A stretch of DNA of 6,274 nucleotides from an uncultured Collinsella sp. (lineage in GTDB: Bacteria; Actinomycetota; Coriobacteriia; Coriobacteriales; Coriobacteriaceae). Positions 1-4,660 of the stretch are shown here, one piece after another. The stretch covers positions 1 through 6,274 of the forward strand of contig USHT01000070.1 of the NCBI GenBank assembly GCA_900554455.1. Reading direction: 5' to 3'. The notes beneath the pieces are model-generated. The model saw nothing but the letters and a program-made list of their open reading frames with translations. It was not told where the DNA came from and ran no database searches. The number at the start of each line of letters is the position of its first letter. Positions within the stretch are counted from its first letter, which is position 1. Both the position numbers and the translations under genes were made by a program.

Positions 1-918
1 ATCGAGGCCCTGGTTCTCCAGAAGGAGGACAAGGACGGTCGTCTGGTCCTGTCCAAGAAGCGTGCCGAGTACGAGCGTGCTTGGAACCGCATCGAGGAGA
101 AGTTCAACTCCGGCGAGAACGTCGAGGGCGAGGTTATCGAGGTTGTCAAGGGCGGCCTGATCCTCGACATCGGCCTGCGCGGCTTCCTGCCCGCTTCCCT
201 CGTCGACCTCCGTCGCGTCAAGGACCTCACCTCCTACATGGGCACCCGCATCGAGGCCCGCGTCATCGAGATGGACCGCAACCGCAACAACGTCGTCCTC
301 TCCCGTCGCGTCGTGCTCGAGGAGTCCCGTAAGGCCGAGCGCTCCGAGATCCTGTCCAAGCTCAAGTCTGGCATGCGTCTCCAGGGCACCGTTTCCTCCA
401 TCGTCGACTTCGGCGCCTTCGTCGACCTCGGCGGTATCGACGGCCTCATCCACATCTCCGAGCTCTCCTGGAACCACGTCAACCATCCTTCCGAGGTTGT
501 CAAGGTCGGCCAGGAGGTCGAGGTCGAGGTTCTCGACGTCGATCTCAACCGCGAGCGCATCTCCCTGGGTCTCAAGCAGACCACCGAGGATCCGTGGCGC
601 GCACTGGTCAAGAAGTACCCCGTCGGCGCTATCGTCGAGGGCACGGTGACCAAGCTTGTTCCGTTCGGCGCTTTCGTCGACCTGGGCGAGGGCATCGAGG
701 GCCTGGTGCACATCTCCGAGATGGCCAACAAGCACGTCGATCAGCCTTCTCAGGTCACCCACGTGGGCGACAAGGTTCAGGTCAAGGTCATGGAGATCGA
801 CCTCGACCGTCGTCGTATCTCCCTGTCCATGAAGTCCGCTGCTGAGACTCTGGGCGTCGAGATCGAGGTTACCCCGCTGCCTTCCGAGAAGAAGGACGAG
901 GAGACCGACGCCGAGTAA
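1..918 (+). CDS. rpsA: 30S ribosomal protein S1, 3' part (5' end outside window)
   Basis: The reading frame is open from base 1 and ends at TAA 916-918, giving 305 residues without the N-terminus. S1 binds mRNA on the small ribosomal subunit and helps load it for initiation. Visible are the tail of one S1 domain (about residues 1-28, LVLSKKRA) and three further S1 (OB-fold) domains at about 38-107, 124-193 and 209-279. Each opens with a G-x-x-V/L-x-G strand (GENVEGEV, GMRLQGTV, GAIVEGTV). The last two carry the signature FGAFVDLG...GL(I/V)HISE and end in RISLGLK or RISLSMK. A short acidic tail (EKKDEETDAE) follows. At least four domains is the usual arrangement in high-GC Gram-positives. Codons end almost always in C or G, more strictly than in yigZ downstream, as expected for a highly expressed gene. 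A terminator follows 25 bases after the stop, so it ends its own unit. Identification is firm. Confidence 0.97.
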   Translation: MEALVLQKEDKDGRLVLSKKRAEYERAWNRIEEKFNSGENVEGEVIEVVKGGLILDIGLRGFLPASLVDLRRVKDLTSYMGTRIEARVIEMDRNRNNVVLSRRVVLEESRKAERSEILSKLKSGMRLQGTVSSIVDFGAFVDLGGIDGLIHISELSWNHVNHPSEVVKVGQEVEVEVLDVDLNRERISLGLKQTTEDPWRALVKKYPVGAIVEGTVTKLVPFGAFVDLGEGIEGLVHISEMANKHVDQPSQVTHVGDKVQVKVMEIDLDRRRISLSMKSAAETLGVEIEVTPLPSEKKDEETDAE

Positions 919-942
919 ATCGGTTTGACGATCACTTGTTTT

Positions 943-976
943 AAGGGATCCGTCCGTAATGGACGGGTCCCTTTTT
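943..976 (+). terminator. Intrinsic terminator of rpsA
   Basis: GGGATCCGTCC (945-955) pairs with GGACGGGTCCC (961-971) over 11 bp with one T-G wobble, around the loop GTAAT. It is followed by TTTTT (972-976), and AA at 943-944 can extend the stem into the T tract. It lies 25 bases past the rpsA stop. Confidence 0.93.
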
Positions 977-1242
977 GCATTTACTGCCGAGATGTTCGGT
1001 AGTGCCTGCGCGTAACGCTGCTTGGGCTATTCGCTTGCTATTGAGTTGTCGGTGCATGAAAAAACGCCGACATCCCGCCTCGGGGAGGAGGCGGGAACGC
1101 ACCGAGTAGACGGAGGGGTGCGGAGCGCGGTCGCGTCTCGACTGACGACGTTGCCCATCGGCGTTCCTATTGTACTGCATGACATGGTTCTTGGTTTATC
1201 GTGTCGAGCGCTTGTGTTGTGCCGCTGCCTATGCTGACGGTG
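977..1242. other. Gene-free spacer between rpsA terminator and rnpB promoter, with a nested hairpin
   Basis: No convincing gene is present on either strand: the short open frames lack ribosome sites and recognisable protein features. The only clear structure is at 1048-1105. A perfect 9-bp stem TCCCGCCTC/GAGGCGGGA (1073-1081/1088-1096) is flanked by TCGGTGC (1049-1055) and its exact complement GCACCGA (1099-1105). The same left segment can instead pair with CGCCGAC at 1065-1071. A run of six A at 1059-1064 would read as six T on the minus strand after the 9-bp stem, but 8 bases away from it, so a minus-strand terminator is only a weak possibility. Confidence 0.6.
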
Positions 1243-1251
1243 TGCTACACT
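1243..1251 (+). promoter_or_regulatory. Extended -10 promoter of rnpB
   Basis: TGCTACACT is an extended -10 element (TG, one base, then TACACT at 1246-1251). It places the transcription start about 7-8 bases on, at 1258-1259, which is where the P1 helix of the RNase P RNA begins. No good -35 box is seen at 16-18 bp spacing, which fits an extended -10 promoter. Confidence 0.7.
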
Positions 1252-1258
1252 CTTGCAC

Positions 1259-1622
1259 TGCTGAGTGGGCCAGACGGTCGCGCGATGTGCTGCTTGCAGC
1301 ACGCGTGAGGAAAGTCCGGGCTCCAGAGGGCGGGATGCCGGCTAACGGCCGGGCGGAGTGATCCGACGGAAAGCGCCGCAGAAAAGAAGACTCCCACCTG
1401 CGCCGCAAGGCGTAAAGGGAAAAGCTGAAACGGTGGTGTAAGAGACCACCAGCGTCGTGGCAACACGGCGGCTTGGCAAGCCCCATCCGGAGCAAGCGCG
1501 AATAGGAACGCTATGGGCCGGCCCGGTCCGCGTTCGGGTAGCGTGCGTGGAGCTGCACGGTAACGTGCAGACAAGATAAATGACCGTTCACGACAGAACC
1601 CGGCTTATAGGCCCACTCAGCA
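1259..1622 (+). ncRNA. rnpB: RNase P RNA, class A
   Basis: This is the catalytic RNA of RNase P, which trims the 5' leader from tRNA precursors together with the RnpA protein. The ends are fixed by the P1 helix: GCTGAGTGGGCC at 1260-1271 is the exact complement of 1610-1621, and T1259-A1622 adds a pair. Universal blocks are in order. GAGGAAAGTCCGGGCTCC (1307-1324) is the 5' half of the P4 core. Next comes GAAACGGTGG with GTAAGAGACCACC and AGCG (about 1426-1454), the P7-P9 region with a GGTGGT/ACCACC stem. TTGGCAAGCCCC with GGAGCAAG (about 1474-1497) and AATAGGAACGCTATGGGCC follow. The last block, ACAGAACCCGGCTTATAG (1593-1610), is the 3' half of the core. At about 364 nt it has the usual size of the bacterial ancestral type. 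It sits alone between rpsA and yigZ behind its own promoter. No classic stem plus T-run terminator follows; the first structure downstream is the long hairpin at 1636-1740. Confidence 0.97.
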
Positions 1623-1635
1623 CTTTGTTGACGCT

Positions 1636-1740
1636 GCGAACCCGTCAGCGCGGCAATCTGCCTTTCAAGCCTTCGGGCATGACCATAAGGTCAATGCCCT
1701 CAGCTTTCAAGGCACCTTGCTCGCGCTGACGGGTTCTCGC
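1636..1740. repeat. Long imperfect palindrome just after rnpB (hairpin RNA or palindromic repeat)
   Basis: GAACCCGTCAGCGCG (1638-1652) is the perfect complement of CGCGCTGACGGGTTC (1722-1736). Inward the pairing continues with only small interruptions: GCAA/TTGC (1653-1656/1717-1720, one bulged T), TGCCTT/AAGGCA (1659-1664/1709-1714), AAGC/GCTT (1667-1670/1703-1706), GGGCAT/ATGCCC (1675-1680/1694-1699) and GACC/GGTC (1681-1684/1689-1692), capped by the loop ATAA. That is 39 pairs within 99 bases. It starts 14 bases after the end of rnpB and has no T run behind it, so it is not a standard terminator. It could be a mobile palindromic (REP/MITE-like) unit, a processed 3' structure of the rnpB transcript, or a separate small RNA. 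I do not recognise it as a named family. Confidence 0.85.
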
Positions 1741-1805
1741 TGTTGGTGACGGCATCATTGGCGTTTCCGTTCTTGTTGGCGAGGGCAACGGTGATGTCTT
1801 TGCCG

Positions 1806-1811
1806 TATTAT
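1806..1811 (+). promoter_or_regulatory. Possible -10 box of yigZ
   Basis: TATTAT matches the -10 consensus at five of six positions and lies about 45 bases before the TTG start, in the only AT-rich patch of this spacer. No good -35 is found at normal spacing; TTGGCG at 1776 is 24 bp away. The call is therefore weak. Confidence 0.3.
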
Positions 1812-1843
1812 TTAGGCTGTTTGTTGCTGCGCTTTATTCTGTT

Positions 1844-1849
1844 GAGGGG
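1844..1849 (+). promoter_or_regulatory. Ribosome binding site of yigZ that decides the start
   Basis: GAGGGG lies 5 bases before TTG 1855 but only 2 bases before TTG 1852, so the second TTG is the better start. An in-frame TGA at 1843-1845 excludes any start further upstream, and the first in-frame ATG (1981) would remove about 40 conserved residues. Confidence 0.65.
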
Positions 1850-1854
1850 CTTTG

Positions 1855-2490
1855 TTGGACAGCTATTTTACTCTGCAATCGAATATTGAGGCTTCGGGCG
1901 AGTTTGTGGACCGCAAGAGCCGGTTTATTGCCCAGCTGGTCCATATTGAGTCCGAGGATGAGGCGAATGCCTTTATCGAGATGGTTCGCAAACGTCATTA
2001 CGACGCTCGACACAATGTTCCCGCGTGGATTTTGGTCGATGGACGCGAGCGCCAGAGCGATGATGGTGAGCCGAGCCGCACGAGTGGTATGCCGACGCTC
2101 GAGGTTTTGCGCGGCGCGGAGCTCAAAAATGTTTGCTGCGTAGTGACGCGCTATTTTGGTGGCACGCTGTTGGGGCCTGGTGGCTTGGTACGCGCCTATA
2201 CCGCGGCGACGCAGGCGGCGGTGGCCGCGGCTCAGGAGGCCGGGCAGATCGTTGAGATGACGAGCGTCGTGCCGGTTGACGTGCATGTGGCCTATCCGCA
2301 GTACGAGCAGGTGCTTCGTTTGGCGCAGGATTCGGGTGCCAAGGTTTCGGATACCGATTACGCGGATGCCGTGACGATTCACTTGGTGTTCAAAGCTGGG
2401 GAGCAGGAGCCGTTTTGCGCTAAGATGCGCGAGCTTATGGCGGGGCGTGAGGAGATTGAGGTCGGAGCTCCCAAATTTGCCGAGTTCTAA
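1855..2490 (+). CDS. yigZ: YigZ / IMPACT family protein (UPF0029)
   Basis: The protein has 211 residues from TTG 1855 (212 from TTG 1852), the usual length of the bacterial family. The N-terminal half is the IMPACT domain: the opening SYFTLQSNIEASGEFVDRKS, then RFIAQ, the block ILVDGRERQSDDGEPSRTSG with the family DDGEPS core, and VVTRYFGGTLLGPGGLVRAY, the most conserved stretch. The second half, from about residue 140, corresponds to the small ferredoxin-like C-terminal domain of YigZ. It is a soluble cytosolic protein with no signal or membrane segment. The eukaryotic relative IMPACT/Yih1 regulates the translation kinase GCN2; the bacterial role is not settled, though a link to translation or nucleic acid binding is usually assumed. 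The gene stands alone, converging on the minus-strand gene downstream with a hairpin between. Family assignment is firm, biochemical function unknown. Starting on TTG is unusual but forced by the upstream stop. Confidence 0.93.
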   Translation: MDSYFTLQSNIEASGEFVDRKSRFIAQLVHIESEDEANAFIEMVRKRHYDARHNVPAWILVDGRERQSDDGEPSRTSGMPTLEVLRGAELKNVCCVVTRYFGGTLLGPGGLVRAYTAATQAAVAAAQEAGQIVEMTSVVPVDVHVAYPQYEQVLRLAQDSGAKVSDTDYADAVTIHLVFKAGEQEPFCAKMRELMAGREEIEVGAPKFAEF

Positions 2491-2493
2491 CGG

Positions 2494-2544
2494 CGACGGC
2501 CGGCGTGCTTTTGGATGGATCCTAAGCGCGCCGGCCGTCGTTTT
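2494..2544. terminator. Terminator between the convergent yigZ and C_GCAxxG_C_C genes
   Basis: CGACGGCCGGCGTGC (2494-2508) pairs with GCGCGCCGGCCGTCG (2526-2540): 12 perfect bp plus three inner pairs including one T-G wobble, with a 17-base loop. TTTT (2541-2544) follows on the plus strand, so it works best for yigZ, whose stop is 3 bases before the stem. On the minus strand the stem lies 18 bases past the stop of the opposing gene, but only TTAG follows it; use in that direction is plausible but weaker. Confidence 0.87.
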
Positions 2545-2558
2545 ACTGTTGCTGTCGA

Positions 2559-3005
2559 TTACTCGGCGAGCTGCTTTAGCACATCACAGGCGATTTCGAC
2601 GGCATCGTCGATGCAGCCGGGGCAGCTGCGGAGCGGACCCTTATCCGATCCGATGCCCTTGAGCGTGCCGCAGACGGTCGTCGTGTTCTTCTCGCCAAAA
2701 CGCTTGGCAATCTCGCGCGACAGCTTGTAGGTCTGGCCTTTGGTCTTGGGGTTCTCCATGCCGTCGCTCATTACAAAGCCCATGATGGCAACAGCGCCCG
2801 AGATGGCGCCGCAGGTCTCGGTCATGCCACCCATGCCGGCGCCAAAGCCCTCGGTGAGGGTAAAGGCGGTCTGGGGGTCGAGCCCGACGGCAGGTGCGAG
2901 CGTGCAGGCAACGGCCTGGGCGCAGTTAAAGCCACGGGCGTGGTATTCGGCAGCCTGAGCCTGACAGGCGTTGATGTCGAGCTGGGCCGTATGGATTTGC
3001 TTCAT
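2559..3005 (-). CDS. C_GCAxxG_C_C family cysteine-rich protein, putative redox protein
   Basis: The protein is 148 residues with eight cysteines (14, 28, 34, 65, 112, 128, 131, 140). The order GFNCAQAV (25-32), TCGAISGAVAIMG (64-76, after a glycine-rich GFGAGMGGM), VCGTLKG (111-117) and SCPGC (127-131) matches the C_GCAxxG_C_C family, small proteins of anaerobic bacteria thought to be redox-active or metal-binding. The exact reaction is not known. No signal peptide is apparent, and the glycine-rich middle is only moderately hydrophobic. The start is ATG 3005 because AAGGAG sits 6 bases before it and the family homology begins just after. The frame stays open 36 codons further up to 3113, and ATG 3077 has a weak GAGG ahead of it, but that extension does not resemble the family and overlaps the leader hairpin. 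It is divergent from metY, a sulfur-assimilation gene, so a sulfur or redox link is possible but unproven. Confidence 0.88.
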   Translation of the reverse strand: MKQIHTAQLDINACQAQAAEYHARGFNCAQAVACTLAPAVGLDPQTAFTLTEGFGAGMGGMTETCGAISGAVAIMGFVMSDGMENPKTKGQTYKLSREIAKRFGEKNTTTVCGTLKGIGSDKGPLRSCPGCIDDAVEIACDVLKQLAE

Positions 3006-3011
3006 CGTTGT

Positions 3012-3017
3012 CTCCTT
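3012..3017 (-). promoter_or_regulatory. Ribosome binding site of the C_GCAxxG_C_C gene
   Basis: On the minus strand this reads AAGGAG, 6 bases before ATG 3005. It is the strongest ribosome site upstream of this gene and picks this start over the open-frame extension to 3077 or 3113. Confidence 0.8.
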
Positions 3018-3020
3018 GTT

Positions 3021-3048
3021 CACGGTGTACCCGCCTATGGTACCCGTG
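3021..3048 (-). promoter_or_regulatory. Leader hairpin before the C_GCAxxG_C_C gene
   Basis: CACGG (3021-3025) pairs with CCGTG (3044-3048), and GTACC (3027-3031) with GGTAC (3039-3043), with T3026 bulged and a 7-base loop. The stem begins only 3 bases from the AAGGAG ribosome site, close enough to affect translation initiation. No T run follows on the minus strand, so it is not a terminator. Function is inferred from position only. Confidence 0.5.
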
Positions 3049-3168
3049 ACGGGGCATGTAATCATCGAGAGCTTCATGTATGCCTCGTTTTTATCTATCG
3101 AACAAATGCCCAAGGCTTGAGATAAATACCCCTGATCAATTTGTCCCTTAACCTACCTTGGGGATGGG

Positions 3169-3197
3169 TTGTGAGGGGTGCGGGGTAGCGGTATCGT
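3169..3197 (+). promoter_or_regulatory. Promoter of metY (-35 TTGTGA, -10 TATCGT)
   Basis: TTGTGA (3169-3174) and TATCGT (3192-3197) are exactly 17 bp apart, each matching four of six consensus bases. The predicted start near 3204 leaves a leader of about 30 bases, too short for a SAM riboswitch or T-box. An imperfect dyad (3150-3170, AACCTACC against GGATGGGTT) touches the -35 and could be an operator. Confidence 0.6.
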
Positions 3198-3235
3198 GAA
3201 CCGGATAAAACGTAACCCAGGCAAGGGAGCTAGAT

Positions 3236-4519
3236 ATGAGCGAGCAGACCATCGGTACTACATGTGTTCAGGGCGGCTATCACCCGGGAGATGCCGAGCC
3301 GCGCCAGGTGCCCATTTACCAGTCCACCACGTGGAAATACGACACGTCGGAGCACATGGGCAAGCTGTTTGACCTGGAGGAGTCTGGTTACTTCTACAGC
3401 CGTCTGCAGAACCCCACGTGCGATCTGGTTGCCGCCAAGATCTGCGAGATGGAGGGCGGCACCGCTGCGATGCTCACGAGCTCGGGCATGGCTGCGAACT
3501 TCCTCGCGATCTTTAACGTGGCCGGTGCCGGCGATCACGTGGTCGCGAGCTCTGCCATCTATGGCGGTACCTACAACCTGCTCGCCCATACTATGGAGCG
3601 CATGGGTCTGACCTGCACGTTCGTCGCACCCGACTGCACCGATGAGGAGCTGGAGGCCGCTTTCCAGCCCAACACCAAGCTCGTCTTTGGCGAGACCATC
3701 GCTAACCCCGCGCTTGCCGTGCTCGATATTGAGCGCTTTGCCAAGGCCGCGCACGACCACGGCGTGCCGCTGATGGTCGACAACACCTTCCCGACGCCCG
3801 TGATGTGCCGTCCCTTTGAGTGGGGCGCCGACATCGTCACGCATTCCACCACCAAGTACATGGATGGTCACGCGGCCTACCTGGGCGGCGTGATCGTTGA
3901 TCACGGTCAGTTTGACTGGATGGCCCATGCGGACAAGTTCCCGGGTCTCACCACGCCCGACGAGAGCTACCACGGCGTGACCTATGCCGAGAAGTTCGGC
4001 CGCGAGGGCGCCTTTATTACCAAGGCTACCGCGCAGCTCATGCGCGACCTCGGCCCCATGCAGAACCCGCAGGCGGCGTTCTTCCTGAACAGCTCGCTCG
4101 AGAGCCTGCACGTGCGTATGCCGCGCCATTGCGAGAACGGTCTGGCGGCCGCCAAGTTCCTGCAGGGCCACCCCAAAGTGCGCTTCGTGAGCTATCCGGG
4201 CCTAGAGGGCGACAAGTACTACGACATGGCTCAGAAGTACATGCCCAACGGTACCTGCGGCGTCGTGAGCTTTGGCTTTACCGGTGGTCGTGCGGCGGCC
4301 GAGACCTTTATGAAGAGTCTTAAGCTCGCCCAGATTGCCACGCACGTGGCCGATGCCCGCACCTGCTGCCTGCACCCGGCAAACGCCACCCATCGTCAGA
4401 TGAACGATGAGGAGCTCATCGCCTGTGGCATCTCCGCCGACATGGTGCGCATGTCGTGCGGTCTCGAGGACACGGCCGATTTGATTGCCGACCTTGAGCA
4501 GGCGCTCGAGCAGTGCTAG
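3236..4519 (+). CDS. metY: O-acetylhomoserine sulfhydrylase (aminocarboxypropyltransferase), PLP-dependent
   Basis: This 427-residue cytosolic enzyme of the Cys/Met-metabolism PLP family most likely makes homocysteine from O-acetylhomoserine and sulfide, the direct sulfhydrylation route to methionine. Visible landmarks are YSRLQNPT (54-61; Tyr and Arg reach the neighbouring subunit's cofactor phosphate), SSGMAA (82-87), YGGTYNLL (the Tyr stacks on PLP), Asp182 in MVDNTFPTP (holds the pyridine nitrogen), Lys207 in HSTTKYMDGH (Schiff base), and RMSCGLED near the end (the Arg binds the substrate carboxylate). The Asp-Lys gap of 25 is normal. Length, the insert FPGLTTPDESYHG and LRMP-like VRMP favour this enzyme over methionine gamma-lyase or cystathionine synthases; a glycine replaces the cysteine that gamma-lyases carry after the stacking Tyr-Gly. 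ATG 3236 has AAGGGAG 6 bases ahead. It has its own promoter and terminator and is divergent from the cysteine-rich gene. Exact substrate preference cannot be proven from sequence. Confidence 0.93.
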   Translation: MSEQTIGTTCVQGGYHPGDAEPRQVPIYQSTTWKYDTSEHMGKLFDLEESGYFYSRLQNPTCDLVAAKICEMEGGTAAMLTSSGMAANFLAIFNVAGAGDHVVASSAIYGGTYNLLAHTMERMGLTCTFVAPDCTDEELEAAFQPNTKLVFGETIANPALAVLDIERFAKAAHDHGVPLMVDNTFPTPVMCRPFEWGADIVTHSTTKYMDGHAAYLGGVIVDHGQFDWMAHADKFPGLTTPDESYHGVTYAEKFGREGAFITKATAQLMRDLGPMQNPQAAFFLNSSLESLHVRMPRHCENGLAAAKFLQGHPKVRFVSYPGLEGDKYYDMAQKYMPNGTCGVVSFGFTGGRAAAETFMKSLKLAQIATHVADARTCCLHPANATHRQMNDEELIACGISADMVRMSCGLEDTADLIADLEQALEQC

Positions 4520-4533
4520 GCTAGCGTTCGTGT

Positions 4534-4569
4534 AAGGTGCCGATGCCGGCAGAAAGCTTCGGTGACCTT
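4534..4569 (+). promoter_or_regulatory. First of two tandem hairpins between metY and the exporter gene
   Basis: AAGGTGCCGA (4534-4543) pairs with TCGGTGACCTT (4559-4569) over 10 bp with one wobble and one bulged G, around a 15-base loop. It begins 15 bases past the metY stop and is followed 19 bases later by the terminator hairpin. Only TTT trails it, so it is not an obvious terminator. It may be an mRNA 3'-end structure or part of an exporter leader. Confidence 0.55.
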
Positions 4570-4587
4570 TCGTTCCGATTCCGTAGG

Positions 4588-4634
4588 CGGGACCCCAATC
4601 GCGGCTGTTTGCAGGCGATTGGGGCCCCGTTTTT
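4588..4634 (+). terminator. Intrinsic terminator downstream of metY
   Basis: CGGGACCCCAATCGC (4588-4602) pairs with GCGATTGGGGCCCCG (4615-4629) in 14 of 15 positions, with one A-C mismatch and a 12-base loop, followed by TTTTT (4630-4634). It ends metY transcription. It also lies just 27 bases before the exporter ATG, leaving almost no room for a promoter after it, so it could act as an attenuator for the exporter. Confidence 0.92.
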
Positions 4635-4650
4635 GCGTTGCGCCACTCGA

Positions 4651-4655
4651 AAGGA
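4651..4655 (+). promoter_or_regulatory. Ribosome binding site of the exporter gene that decides the start
   Basis: AAGGA ends 5 bases before ATG 4661. The ATG at 4655 overlaps this site and has no ribosome site of its own. The frame also remains open upstream to ATG 4562, but that start would run coding sequence through the metY terminator, so it is rejected. Confidence 0.75.
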
Positions 4656-4660
4656 TGGAT

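Noticed and set aside
234..731. A 165-codon open frame on the minus strand opposite rpsA
   Set aside because: It shadows the strongly biased codons of rpsA; its translation is Ser/Arg/Thr-rich and of low complexity.
1022..1574. Several open frames on both strands over 1022-1574
   Set aside because: They overlap rnpB, which is secure from its P1 helix and conserved core blocks, and they have no ribosome sites or recognisable domains.
1834..2382. A 182-codon open frame on the minus strand opposite yigZ
   Set aside because: It is antisense to a complete YigZ/IMPACT protein with family motifs; the Arg/His-rich translation is a codon-complement artefact.
3006..3113. Longer version of the cysteine-rich protein starting at 3113 or 3077
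   Set aside because: The extra residues do not resemble the family. AAGGAG before ATG 3005 is the better ribosome site, and the extension covers a hairpin typical of a leader. Kept as an alternative in the findings.
3230..4171. A 313-codon open frame on the minus strand opposite metY
   Set aside because: It lies inside an unmistakable PLP enzyme with intact catalytic residues. Its translation is rich in Arg, His, Gly and Val, as expected from the complement of GC-rich codons, and it has no family features.
4562..4660. Exporter start at ATG 4562 (33 extra residues)
   Set aside because: It would make the metY terminator coding sequence, and the extra residues look unlike an MFS N-terminus. 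ATG 4661 has a proper ribosome site.
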